Origin: JACRGC01 sp041305345
Lineage (GTDB): Archaea; Micrarchaeota; Micrarchaeia; Norongarragalinales; SBBD01
Assembly (NCBI GenBank): GCA_041305345.1
Contig: JBFYLP010000002.1
Span: 186,001-250,000, forward strand
Direction: 5' to 3'
Length of the DNA stretch: 64,000 nucleotides
Below, one piece after another: positions 42,934 through 51,135 of the stretch (positions are counted from its first letter, which is position 1; each line of letters opens with the position of its first letter). The notes beneath the pieces were generated by a model. It did no database searches. It was not told the DNA's origin and was given only the letters and a program-made list of their open reading frames with translations. Made by a program: the position numbers and the translations under genes.

Positions 42934-43221
42934 TTAATCGCAATAGATATACCTAATAGGAACAAAGCAGCCTGCGGTTTCGCATTCGATGCTTTTTGAT
43001 TGCCGTTCGTCATCTGCAACCACATCCATCAGGCTTTCATTCTTCCAATTGTAGATGCAGTGTATGACCGGATTGGCACCCGGGCAGCAGCCGCAGCCGC
43101 ATGCGATGTATTCGGTGACGTTATCCGAGGGTGGCGGCGTTTTTTTCGAGAAGTAGGTGCATCCTGCCAGGAATATGGTTGCCAAAAGGAAAAGAAGGAG
43201 GAACGGATGCGTGCTTGCCAT
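42934..43221 (-). CDS. Cys-rich putative lipoprotein
   Basis: The product is 95 aa with a signal peptide and lipobox (FLLATIFLAGC). Cysteines form a dense cluster (ACGCGCC) and continue to the C-terminus (CETAGC, YIYC), which suggests disulfides or metal binding outside the membrane. It starts 12 nt after the ppsA stop, so it may be co-transcribed with ppsA. No family recognised. Confidence 0.65.
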   Translation of the reverse strand: MASTHPFLLLFLLATIFLAGCTYFSKKTPPPSDNVTEYIACGCGCCPGANPVIHCIYNWKNESLMDVVADDERQSKSIECETAGCFVPIRYIYCD

Positions 43222-43233
43222 CTTGCAGACCCG

Positions 43234-45612
43234 TCACGCTTTTTTCTCGGAGAGCTTTTCTAGCATCACTTTCTGCTCCGCCGATGCAATCGTCCTTCTA
43301 GTGACGTCAATCACGTCGGGGTTCACGGAGATGCTGTCGATTCCGAACCGGACTATCGCCTCCGCAAACTCAGGGTAGACGGAAGGAGCCTGGCCGCAGA
43401 TGCCTACTTTAACCCCGTAGCGGTGGCAGACCTCGATCACGTGCTTTATCGAATCCAGGACTGCGGGATCTCGTTCATCGAAATCCTCGGCCACAAGCGG
43501 TGAATCACGGTCCACTCCGAGGGTTAGCTGCGTGAGATCGTTTGATCCGATGGAAAAGAAATCTACCCCGGCTTCGCAGAACCTTTCTGCTGAAAGCACA
43601 TTCGAAGGAATCTCGCACATAATTCCGAGCTTGAAATCGTAGTTGCGCTCAAGCCCTGCGTGTTCGATCAGACGCTTGCATAATTTGTAGTCCTCGACCC
43701 GCCTCACGAACGGGAGCATAAGATGCAGGTTTTTCATCCCATATTGCTCGCGCACCTTCCGTATCGCGGCTAGTTCCAGGGCAAAAACCTCGGGTTCTTT
43801 TATGTACCTAAAGCAGCCCCTATAGCCGATCATCGGATTTTCCTCCTTAGGCTCGAACTTCTCACCGCCCTCAAGATTGCGGTATTCGTTTGTCTTGAAA
43901 TCGGTCGCCCGGTAGATTATGGGCCGTGGGTGGAAGGCCGCGCAGAATTTCCTAAGGCCCTTGGCTAGCGCCTCAACATATTCCTCCTGCCTTCCCTGCT
44001 CGATCATCATCCTTGGATGTTTCCCCAAACCGGCGATCATGAATTCAGCGCGAAGGAGCCCAACTCCGTCCACGTAGTTTTCCGCGATCTCATCCGCCTT
44101 CTCCGGTTCTGCAAGGTTAACATAGAGCTTTGTGCCGGTAATCGTAAATGTATGCGCAGGCGCAGACGCGGCCCCTCCAGCCAAGGCAGCCTTCTTATCC
44201 TCTATCGCCACCCTTCCATCATAAACGATGCCCCTTTTTGCATCAACGGTGATTATCTGCCCCTCCTTGAGCTTCTTGGTGGCTTCCCTGGTTCCAACAA
44301 CGCACGGAATTCCAAGCTCCCTTGATACGATCGCTGCGTGGCACGTCGCCCCGCCCTCATCGGTCACTATTGCAGCTGCCTTCTTCATTGCAGGAACGAA
44401 ATCCGGGGTGGTCATCATCGTAACTAGGATGTCGCCCTCATAGACCTTGGAGATCTCCTTGATGTCATAAATAAGCTTTACAGGCCCCCAGGCGATTCCA
44501 GGAGAGGCGCGAGAGCCAGTTAGCAACTGCACTGCCTTATCCGCCGGTATTTCCTGCACCTCGAATGGATCATCCGTTATCTGCTTCTTAGGTCCGGTCA
44601 TTTCACCCGATGCTGCCATAGACTCCTTCACCCCTTTTTTATTCAAAGTCGTAATCGCCCTGCTCTGGACGATGTAAACCTTCCTGCCTTCGATTGCCCA
44701 TTCCATGTCCTGCGGGGACTGGTAGTGCTGCTCGATTGCAACGCCGTATCTTGCAAGGGCCATTATTTCGTCCTCGGAGAGCTTTTGCGCTTCCTGCAAT
44801 TCCTCCTCAACACGTATGGTCTCATCCTTCCCCTGCACCCTTGTGATCATGAAATCCTGCTTGGAGATTTTCTTTTCAACAAGCTTCATCGTGCGCTTGT
44901 CGATCATATAGCTGTCGGGAGTGATCGAACCGCTCACGACCGCTTCGCCAAGGCCGAAACCCGCCTCAATCACGAGTATATTCGGATCCATTGAAACGGG
45001 ATCAACCGAGAACATTATTCCGCTTTTATCGGACTGCACCATCCGTTGGACCACGACAGCAATCCCTACCTTCAGATTGTCGAAATGCTGCTCCCCCCGG
45101 TAATAAATCGCCCGCGCCTCAAATAGCGACGCCCAGCAATTCTTGACTGCGTTTACCACCTCATCCTGGCCCTTGATGTTTAGGAAGGTGGCCTGCTGGC
45201 CGGCAAAGCTAGCTTCCGGAAGGTCCTCAGCAGTTGCGGAGGATCGGATGGCAACCCACACCTCCTGCTCAGAAGTTGGGAGCTCTGCGCCGCATAGCTG
45301 GTTGTATGCGCGCACCACGTCGGCACGGATGTCGCTAGGCATCTTGGCATTCGAGATAACCTCCTTGAGGTATTTGCTGATCTCCTGAAGCTTTGCGGTA
45401 TCCTGCACGTCGATGTTTTCGCACGCCTTTGCAATGATCCCGTCAATTCCGGTCAATTTGATGAAACCGAAATAACTCTCGGCCGAGACCATGAAGCCCT
45501 CCGGGATCGGAAAGCCGTGGTTGAACATCTCGCCCAGATTCGCGCCTTTTCCTCCCGCTATGGGAAGGGAAGCACGGCTTAATTCATTGAACCAGTAGAT
45601 GTTCTTGACCAT
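43234..45612 (-). CDS. ppsA: Phosphoenolpyruvate synthase
   Basis: The product is 792 aa, full length. It has the ATP-grasp N-terminal domain (SLPIAGGKGANLGEMFNHGF, then AIRSSATAEDLPEASFAGQQ), a swivel domain with ATCHAAIVSRELGIPCVVGT carrying the phospho-His (about residue 425), and a C-terminal TIM barrel with MIGYRGCFRY and FFSIGSNDLTQLTLGVDRDS. It makes PEP from pyruvate and ATP and feeds gluconeogenesis. The Cys-rich lipoprotein gene follows 12 nt downstream. ATG 45612 follows a GGGTG ribosome-binding stretch; GTG 45621 is an alternative. Confidence 0.97.
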   Translation of the reverse strand: MVKNIYWFNELSRASLPIAGGKGANLGEMFNHGFPIPEGFMVSAESYFGFIKLTGIDGIIAKACENIDVQDTAKLQEISKYLKEVISNAKMPSDIRADVVRAYNQLCGAELPTSEQEVWVAIRSSATAEDLPEASFAGQQATFLNIKGQDEVVNAVKNCWASLFEARAIYYRGEQHFDNLKVGIAVVVQRMVQSDKSGIMFSVDPVSMDPNILVIEAGFGLGEAVVSGSITPDSYMIDKRTMKLVEKKISKQDFMITRVQGKDETIRVEEELQEAQKLSEDEIMALARYGVAIEQHYQSPQDMEWAIEGRKVYIVQSRAITTLNKKGVKESMAASGEMTGPKKQITDDPFEVQEIPADKAVQLLTGSRASPGIAWGPVKLIYDIKEISKVYEGDILVTMMTTPDFVPAMKKAAAIVTDEGGATCHAAIVSRELGIPCVVGTREATKKLKEGQIITVDAKRGIVYDGRVAIEDKKAALAGGAASAPAHTFTITGTKLYVNLAEPEKADEIAENYVDGVGLLRAEFMIAGLGKHPRMMIEQGRQEEYVEALAKGLRKFCAAFHPRPIIYRATDFKTNEYRNLEGGEKFEPKEENPMIGYRGCFRYIKEPEVFALELAAIRKVREQYGMKNLHLMLPFVRRVEDYKLCKRLIEHAGLERNYDFKLGIMCEIPSNVLSAERFCEAGVDFFSIGSNDLTQLTLGVDRDSPLVAEDFDERDPAVLDSIKHVIEVCHRYGVKVGICGQAPSVYPEFAEAIVRFGIDSISVNPDVIDVTRRTIASAEQKVMLEKLSEKKA

Positions 45613-45766
45613 TGGAAACACCCTTAATCCGCATTATTTATTTGAGAAAGCGCTACTCCTTTTTAAAGGGTGTGGGATTATTTCGGCGGCCCGGCAATCA
45701 ACTGGATGTTTACCTGAAAATATACCGAATGCTAATAAAGGAGGAACAATAGGATCTCTTGAATAA

Positions 45767-46171
45767 ATGGAAATTAAGCAATTTTCAAAGGAACAAATAA
45801 TCGAAATTAACCGGGAAGCGGTAAAAATTTCAGGCGATCCCTTCGGAATCCTTAACGAGGGAAATTTGGAATATGCCGTTACAGCACATGCCCACAAATT
45901 CAACAATAAACCGCTTGATGAGGCAATAATATGGAAGGCTTCTACGCTATTAGACCTGATTGCGGGTAAAGGGCACATTTTTATTGAAGGCAATAAAAGG
46001 ACGGGTTATTCTGCAGCAGCTGTTTTTCTAGACCAAAACAGCCTTGGGATGAGTTACTCCAACTATGGCGAAGTTGTTGATTTCATCATATTGATAGCGC
46101 AAGGAAAGGCGAATATCAATAAAATCGCAAAATGGGTAGGAGAAAGCATAATAAAGAAAGAAGGGGAATAG
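45767..46171 (+). CDS. doc: Doc/Fic family toxin-like protein
   Basis: The product is 134 aa, the size of Doc proteins. The active-site motif HIFIEGNKRTGYSAAAVFL (about residues 69-87) has the Doc form with GNKR instead of the Fic GNGR. Doc phosphorylates EF-Tu in bacteria; relatives AMPylate or phosphorylate other proteins. No Phd-type antitoxin lies upstream, where ppsA is divergent. A 45-aa ORF follows 2 nt downstream and may be its partner. Base composition is more AT-rich than neighbouring genes, consistent with transfer. Confidence 0.88.
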   Translation: MEIKQFSKEQIIEINREAVKISGDPFGILNEGNLEYAVTAHAHKFNNKPLDEAIIWKASTLLDLIAGKGHIFIEGNKRTGYSAAAVFLDQNSLGMSYSNYGEVVDFIILIAQGKANINKIAKWVGESIIKKEGE

Positions 46172-46173
46172 AT

Positions 46174-46311
46174 ATGCAGATGGATATGGGCACTAAACCA
46201 AATGGGCAAAAACAGATATATGATGGCAAGGTCACTCCTGAGTTCAAAGAGTCAGTAGATCGTGTATTCAAGGTGCATAGGAAGGTTCTGGATGAGCTTG
46301 CGAAGCACTAG
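46174..46311 (+). CDS. 45-aa ORF next to doc, possible antitoxin
   Basis: The product is MQMDMGTKPNGQ..., with a helical, charged second half (KESVDRVFKVHRKVLDELAK). The start is 2 nt after the doc stop, so translation is likely coupled. Nothing here matches Phd, but small helical partners that plug the Fic active site are known. It is short and unrecognised, so its reality rests on position and coding pattern. Confidence 0.5.
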   Translation: MQMDMGTKPNGQKQIYDGKVTPEFKESVDRVFKVHRKVLDELAKH

Positions 46312-46354
46312 TTTTACCAATCGGATGGCGGGATGTTTGGCGCCTAAAGAAAGC

Positions 46355-46372
46355 GTTTTTAAACCTTAATTG
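46355..46372 (+). promoter_or_regulatory. TATA-like promoter of the L1-L10-L12 operon
   Basis: GCGTTTTTAAACCTTAAT lies about 150 nt before rpl1. The resulting leader contains a TGCTCA-T-TGAGCA hairpin (46404-46416), a GGAGGG motif and a short ORF. Confidence 0.45.
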
Positions 46373-46428
46373 CGGTATAAATGGGCTATTTTTCCCGTCT
46401 GACTGCTCATTGAGCAGGAGGGATTAAG

Positions 46429-46518
46429 ATGCAACGGAATTGTTGCAAAAAAAAATATGGAAAAATAAGCATAATTAGGGCTAGCAATATGAAGCTAGTT
46501 CGCCAATACAGGATTTGA
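46429..46518 (+). CDS. 29-aa leader ORF before rpl1
   Basis: ATG 46429 sits 6 nt after a strong GGAGGG sequence, stronger than any before rpl1 itself. The frame runs 30 codons including the stop (MQRNCCKKKYGK at its start) and ends 6 nt before the rpl1 start. The start codon also lies in a stem, TGCAAC/GTTGCA. It could be a leader peptide coupling translation to uL1, or only look coding while the RNA serves as the uL1 autoregulatory site known from methanogen operons. Confidence 0.4.
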   Translation: MQRNCCKKKYGKISIIRASNMKLVRQYRI

Positions 46519-46524
46519 ATTTTT

Positions 46525-47163
46525 ATGGAAAAAAAGCAGCTCATTGCAGCAATCGAGGAGATATTGAAGGAGAAGGGTGGGCGCAAGTTCGCGCAGTCCG
46601 TCGATCTAGCGATAAATCTGCGGGACGTTGATTTCAAGAAGCCCGAGAATCGGGTGAATGTCGACGTACTGCTGCCATTCGCGCCAAGGGAAGCGAAGGT
46701 TGCCATTTTCGCCGACGGCCAGCTTGCAGTTGATGCCAAGAAAGTTGTGCCGCTTGTGATTGGTAGCGAGGAGATTGCTTCCTTTGGGGCAGACAAGAAG
46801 AAGCAGAAGGAATTGATGCAATATACGCTTCTCGCACAGCCCCAGCTTATGACCACCATAGGAAAGGTGCTCGGCCAGCTTCTGGGCGCCAAAGGGAAGC
46901 TTCCAAAGCCCATTCCCCCGAATGCGAACCTGAAGGATCTGGCAATGCGGGTCAGCAAGACAATAAACATCAAGACCAAGGGCAAGTATCTGCCGGTGCT
47001 TCATTGCATAATCGGGAAGGAGACGATGAGTTCCGAGCAGATTGCGGAGAACGTGCTTGCGGTGATAGAAGCGCTCAAGAAGAAGCTCGAGGACCAGCAG
47101 ATCGATGCGCTTTACATCAAACTGACGATGGGCAGGCCCTTCAAAATAAAGTACAACGCGTAA
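46525..47163 (+). CDS. rpl1: Ribosomal protein uL1
   Basis: The product is 212 aa. The N-terminus EKKQLIAAIEEILKEKGGRK and the rRNA-binding segment LAINLRDVDFKKPENRVNVD are the archaeal uL1 type. The C-terminal SSEQIAENVLAVIEALK is typical. uL1 forms the L1 stalk that helps deacylated tRNA leave, and in several archaea it represses its own operon by binding the mRNA. uL11, which often precedes it, is absent here. uL10 follows 13 nt downstream. Confidence 0.96.
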   Translation: MEKKQLIAAIEEILKEKGGRKFAQSVDLAINLRDVDFKKPENRVNVDVLLPFAPREAKVAIFADGQLAVDAKKVVPLVIGSEEIASFGADKKKQKELMQYTLLAQPQLMTTIGKVLGQLLGAKGKLPKPIPPNANLKDLAMRVSKTINIKTKGKYLPVLHCIIGKETMSSEQIAENVLAVIEALKKKLEDQQIDALYIKLTMGRPFKIKYNA

Positions 47164-47176
47164 TGGTTGAAAATAA

Positions 47177-48013
47177 ATGGTTTTAGGCAAGAACGAAAAA
47201 ATAGCCGTGGTGGAGGACCTCAAGAAGAAGCTCAAGGCAAGCAGGGTGGTTGCCATTGCTAGCGTCCAGAACCTCCCGACAAAGCATTATGATTCGATTC
47301 GGAAGAGGATTCGGGGGAATGCGGAAATATTCCTTACTAGGAAGACGCTTGTGATTCGGGCGATCGAGGAGGGAAGGCCCGAATTGAAGGAACTTGAGGA
47401 TTACCTCAAGGGAAGCACCGCCATAATGTTCTCGGACATTTCAGCATTTAAGCTCGCAAAACTCCTAAGGGAGAGCAAGAGCAAGACCTTTGCAAAGGCC
47501 GGCCAGATCGCGCCAACAGACATCGTCGTCCAGGCGGGCGAAACCAGCCTTGCGCCGGGCCCGGTGCTTACGGAATTGAAGCAGGCGAAAATCGAGGCGA
47601 AAATACAGGGGCCGAAGGTAGTGATTGCAAAGGATGCGGTAGTTGCAAGGAAGGGCGAGCCGATCTCGGATGCGGTTGCAAAAATACTCGTGAAGCTTTC
47701 AATCGAGCCGATGGACGTGGGCCTTAAGATGGCCGCAGCGTACGAGGATGGCCTCGTTTACAAGCAGGATGTGCTTGACATCGACGAGAAGTTCTGGCTC
47801 GAGCAGCTCGTGCTTGCACATCAGCAGGCGCTTAACCTTTCAGTTGCCCGCGAGATTTATAACAGGTATTCAACGGAATTGATAATCCAGAAGGCTGCAA
47901 GGGAGGCGAATGCGCTAAGCAAGATGATTGAAGGCAAGGGCGGAAAAACTGAAGCGAAGGAGGAACTAAAACCGGATGAATCGGTCAAAACCGACCCCCA
48001 ACCGAATGCATAA
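47177..48013 (+). CDS. rpl10: Ribosomal protein uL10 (P0)
   Basis: The product is 278 aa. KIAVVEDLKKKLKASRVVAI and FLTRKTLVIRAIEEG mark the rRNA-binding domain, followed by the archaeal insertion and a helical spine that binds aL12 dimers (about residues 215-262). The C-terminus ends in an Asp/Pro-rich tail without the GFGLFG-type end shared by many archaeal P0 and L12 proteins. Recruitment of elongation factors may therefore depend only on the aL12 tails. Confidence 0.95.
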   Translation: MVLGKNEKIAVVEDLKKKLKASRVVAIASVQNLPTKHYDSIRKRIRGNAEIFLTRKTLVIRAIEEGRPELKELEDYLKGSTAIMFSDISAFKLAKLLRESKSKTFAKAGQIAPTDIVVQAGETSLAPGPVLTELKQAKIEAKIQGPKVVIAKDAVVARKGEPISDAVAKILVKLSIEPMDVGLKMAAAYEDGLVYKQDVLDIDEKFWLEQLVLAHQQALNLSVAREIYNRYSTELIIQKAAREANALSKMIEGKGGKTEAKEELKPDESVKTDPQPNA

Positions 48014-48028
48014 TTTTATATATTTTTA
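48011..48028 (+). promoter_or_regulatory. TATA-like promoter of rpl12
   Basis: AATTTTATATATTTTTAA begins at the very end of uL10 and lies about 37-54 nt before rpl12, which also has an AAAGGTG ribosome-binding stretch. A separate promoter fits the higher copy number of aL12 per ribosome. Confidence 0.55.
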
Positions 48029-48064
48029 ATGACAAGAAATTGATCTCGAAAAAGGTGTTTTAGT

Positions 48065-48358
48065 ATGGAATATGTTTATGCAGCATTGTTGCTTCACGCA
48101 AACAAGCAGCCGATCAGCGAGGATAACGTGAAGAAGGCGCTTAGCGCTGCTGGCGTGCAGGCCGATGCGGCGAAGGTGAAATCGCTCGTTTCCTCCCTGG
48201 AAGGGGTTAACATCGACGAGGCGATCAAGCAAGCCGCTGTTGTCGCTGCTGCTCCGGCTGCAGGCGCTACCGCAAAGCCCGCTGAGAAGAAGGATGAAGT
48301 CAGCGAGGAGAAGAGAGAGGAGGAGGCTGCTGCTGGTTTGGCATCCCTATTTGGTTGA
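48065..48358 (+). CDS. rpl12: Ribosomal protein aL12 (P1)
   Basis: The product is 97 aa. The N-terminal dimerisation helices (MEYVYAALLLHANKQPISED, then VKKALSAAGVQADAAKVKSL) are followed by an Ala-rich hinge, an acidic stretch and the conserved end GLASLFG. Several dimers bind uL10 and recruit elongation factors. It is the last gene of the stalk operon. Confidence 0.95.
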   Translation: MEYVYAALLLHANKQPISEDNVKKALSAAGVQADAAKVKSLVSSLEGVNIDEAIKQAAVVAAAPAAGATAKPAEKKDEVSEEKREEEAAAGLASLFG

Positions 48359-48490
48359 TTTTTTTCCTTCTGATTCTTTTTTTTCATATGTTAGCGGAGC
48401 CTTTGGAGGTTTTCCAAAGTTACCTGCCGATTGGTTTACGCCCAAAGACGACGTTTTATAAATCCCAAAAGCAATTTACTCTAGGTACAT

Positions 48491-49714
48491 ATGCCTGCTT
48501 CCGCTGCGCGTAAGGTGGAACAATTCACCAAGAAACCCTGGAAGGAGCCTCAAATCGAGGAACAGGAAAGGAAAATGCCTTCGATGAGGGGTACTTTCGT
48601 TGGGAGGCTTGGCAACTTTGCACGCAACCTATTTGGGCTAAGGCAGCGCAAGTTCACAAGGGAATACCTCGCCTTGGAATCGCAGGCCCACAGCCTTTGG
48701 AGGCAGCGCCATTTCGACTCGTTTTCAAGGAGCAGGGAATACGTTTCAAGCCTGCAGCACGCCAGGGACATCAGCGAGGCTGCAGAACACAACGTCGGAT
48801 ACTTTAGGCGCCTTGCGGATGCGGGAAGCGAGCACGCCTCGGAATACAGGCAAATCGCATCGTTGCTTGAAACCAACCCCAACCTGTTTCGCAACCTTTT
48901 CGTGCGGGATATCCAGGCAAATGATTCGTCCATCCTGAATGCGTTCAAGAACTTAAGGGGGTTCAGCATAGCAATGAGCAGGCGGAAGATCAACCGCATC
49001 TTCGATGAACATTCGCCGGGAATCACGCAGGCGCTTATGCACGTATATGAACGCCACCACGCAGGAAAGAGGATACTTGAAACATTGAGGGCAGTGCATT
49101 TCAACACTCCCTCCGAGGAGCAATCATCAGCTGAGCACGGAGAAGTGGGTCACGAAGTGCATCACGCCCCGCCCGGAGGCATTTATGGCGGCGAAGAGAG
49201 GGAGCAGGGCGGAAATCAGGGATTGGATGAGATGTTTAGGCAATTCCAACAGCATCAGGAGGGGGGAAAACAAGGTCCGATAGTGATCAATGTCTCACCA
49301 ACGTTTTCGCCGGTCATTTCCCCAAATCAGACGCAAACGGCAAATCCGACAAGCACTTCCAATCCGATTGTTTCACCGAGGATAAGCCCCACGAATTCCG
49401 CAAGATACAACCCCACATTCTCAAATAGGCCCGAAATAAACAGGAAAGTCACGAGCACTTATAGCCGAACCGGGGTTACTGCCGAGGAGATCAAGCAGCT
49501 TTCAGCTGCCTTTAGGAAATATGCGGCAAATGTGAAGGTTGTTCCGCAACAGCAGGCATCAAGGCGGCCAAGTGGGATACTGCTGACAAAAAAGGAAACG
49601 CTTGCGTTCATCACTATCCTTGAGAAAAGCAGATCGAAGGAAGCCGCCCAGCTGCGCAAGTTGCTGGCAGGGGCCAATAAAAACGCGAACGTAAGCGTTT
49701 CAATAAAACAATGA
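48491..49714 (+). CDS. Unrecognised basic protein with disordered middle
   Basis: The product is 407 aa. Residues 1-200 are helical and basic, rich in Arg, His and Tyr (for example FTREYLALESQAHSLWRQRH). Residues about 205-330 are low-complexity, Gln/Asn/Pro/Ser/Thr-rich, with repeats like NPTSTSNPIVSPRISPTN. The last 75 residues form a helical domain (TAEEIKQLSAAFRKYAANVK, then LTKKETLAFITILEKSRSKE). There is no signal peptide or membrane segment, so it is cytoplasmic unless exported otherwise. No known family is recognised. Confidence 0.72.
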   Translation: MPASAARKVEQFTKKPWKEPQIEEQERKMPSMRGTFVGRLGNFARNLFGLRQRKFTREYLALESQAHSLWRQRHFDSFSRSREYVSSLQHARDISEAAEHNVGYFRRLADAGSEHASEYRQIASLLETNPNLFRNLFVRDIQANDSSILNAFKNLRGFSIAMSRRKINRIFDEHSPGITQALMHVYERHHAGKRILETLRAVHFNTPSEEQSSAEHGEVGHEVHHAPPGGIYGGEEREQGGNQGLDEMFRQFQQHQEGGKQGPIVINVSPTFSPVISPNQTQTANPTSTSNPIVSPRISPTNSARYNPTFSNRPEINRKVTSTYSRTGVTAEEIKQLSAAFRKYAANVKVVPQQQASRRPSGILLTKKETLAFITILEKSRSKEAAQLRKLLAGANKNANVSVSIKQ

Positions 49715-49729
49715 AAGGAGGGGGGGTTT

Positions 49730-50077
49730 CTAGCGCTTCTGCGTCGCATCCTCCTTCATTATCATCTTCACCACTAGGAAGATCACGAGGGCGACGATTA
49801 GGAAATCTATCAGGTTTCCTACGAAATCACCAACTCCGAAGCTCAGGCAGCCAGGGCCGCCCCATTTCAGGGTCACCGCGTCCTTGGTGCAGGTGCCAAA
49901 GTTCACAGCAGCAGTGCGCCAGTCGGCGCCGCTGCCGGATATGAATCCGACAATGGGCATTATCAGGTCGTTCACCAATGCCGTCACCAGCTTCCCGGCA
50001 GCGGCGCCCATTATGAAAGCAACTGCAAGACCCAATACCTGGTATTTCCTAAGGAAATCCTTGAATTCAGACATCAT
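49730..50077 (-). CDS. mscL: Large-conductance mechanosensitive channel
   Basis: The product is about 115 aa, normal size. The MscL pattern is clear: EFKDFLRKYQVLGLAVAFIM, then GAAAGKLVTALVNDLIMPIV in TM1 and FVGNLIDFLIVALVIFLVVK in TM2. The periplasmic loop has two cysteines and a short insert. It releases solutes under hypo-osmotic shock. ATG 50077 or 50074 may be the start. It is convergent with the unknown 407-aa gene, 15 nt apart. Confidence 0.95.
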   Translation of the reverse strand: MMSEFKDFLRKYQVLGLAVAFIMGAAAGKLVTALVNDLIMPIVGFISGSGADWRTAAVNFGTCTKDAVTLKWGGPGCLSFGVGDFVGNLIDFLIVALVIFLVVKMIMKEDATQKR

Positions 50078-50143
50078 TCCCACAAAACCCACCCCCCTTA
50101 TTGAATTTTAATAATTAAAAATGGAAAAAATCCAACACGTAAG

Positions 50144-50785
50144 TCAGCATTTAAGGTTCCAGACCATATATTCTGTAAGCTCCAGATCCGCAACTAATGC
50201 CTCGGTGATTGCAGCAGAAAATGAGAGCCAATATTCCTTTTTTTCGGGGCCGATGCATTGGTAGAAGGCTTGCCTGATGTAAATTGTCTGGTTCTCATCA
50301 ACCGGATTTTGCTCCTCTGATTCCAACAGGAATGCATTCCTGCCGTTGATCGTCTCTTTCCTGAATGACAACTTCTCCTCAGCTGCAGCTGCCTGCAAAC
50401 TGGAGGGAGTGAACGAATCCTTTTCAACAATCCTTATTTCGAAAAGCTCCATCTCATATGGCGGGTACATTGCGGCAAATCGCTGGTGGATGCCCGGGTA
50501 GGGGTTCATCACTGCAATGTATCCTATCGGGTACCTGACAGCATAACCATAGGCAGGATCCCGGTATTCGATGGTTTGTTCATCATATATCCGGCTCAAT
50601 GCCTCAAGCCTCGCAATCCGCTGCTCACCCGCGCTTTTTCCGAATATCACGATCTGTTTGTTAACTGGAGTGTTGCGCTCACTATATAGTGCGTATATGG
50701 CATAAGCGAATAATGCCAGCATCAGGAAAACAAGGAGCAAATTCCAGCCAGGTGACGGGATTTTCCTCGGAGCCGATTGCTTCAT
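50144..50785 (-). CDS. Single-TM extracellular protein of unknown family
   Basis: The product is about 213 aa. One N-terminal helix (about residues 15-36) anchors a soluble domain of 170 residues. A segment AYGYAVRYPIGYIAVMNPYP recalls PsbP-like or Mog1-like folds, where similar YGY--RYP-GW sequences occur. The rest is mixed alpha/beta with two cysteines near the end. Function unknown. Confidence 0.68.
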   Translation of the reverse strand: MKQSAPRKIPSPGWNLLLVFLMLALFAYAIYALYSERNTPVNKQIVIFGKSAGEQRIARLEALSRIYDEQTIEYRDPAYGYAVRYPIGYIAVMNPYPGIHQRFAAMYPPYEMELFEIRIVEKDSFTPSSLQAAAAEEKLSFRKETINGRNAFLLESEEQNPVDENQTIYIRQAFYQCIGPEKKEYWLSFSAAITEALVADLELTEYMVWNLKC

Positions 50786-50841
50786 AGCCATTTGCCTCAC
50801 TCAAATAACAGTCCGCCATCCTTTAAAACTTTAATTGATGC

Positions 50842-51126
50842 CTACCGGCCGGACCGGATTATTTTAAAACCGTCAAATTCATTTCTTGGCTTGCCCCAAA
50901 CAATGTCGATCTTTTCTACCCGGATATTGCCATCGTCCATACGTATCGCCTCAAGGAAGAGCCTCAAGGCTTTTTGATCCCCCTCCGCACGGATCTCAAC
51001 GTAGCCGTCAGGAAGGTTGCATACTGTTCCACGGACATTGAACCTGCCTGCAAGCCGCTGGACAGCACACCTATAACCAACACCCTGCACTTCCCCGCTT
51101 ACAATTGCCACGACGCGCCCATCCAT
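50842..51126 (-). CDS. acyP: Acylphosphatase
   Basis: The product is 94 aa, the standard length. The catalytic Arg of SGEVQGVGYRCAVQRLA and the catalytic Asn of GTVCNLPDGYVEI are both present, as is the EAIRMDDGNIRVEKIDI region. It hydrolyses acyl phosphates such as carbamoyl phosphate. It is 9 nt after the stop of the giant gene and shares its strand, so the two may be co-transcribed. Confidence 0.95.
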   Translation of the reverse strand: MDGRVVAIVSGEVQGVGYRCAVQRLAGRFNVRGTVCNLPDGYVEIRAEGDQKALRLFLEAIRMDDGNIRVEKIDIVWGKPRNEFDGFKIIRSGR

Positions 51127-51135
51127 CCTACCGCA

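Noticed and set aside
49459..49749. 96-codon minus-strand frame overlapping the 407-aa gene and mscL boundary
   Set aside because: It is antisense to the C-terminal helical domain of the 407-aa protein and has no ribosome-binding sequence. Its hydrophobic look comes from the opposite strand's charged codons.
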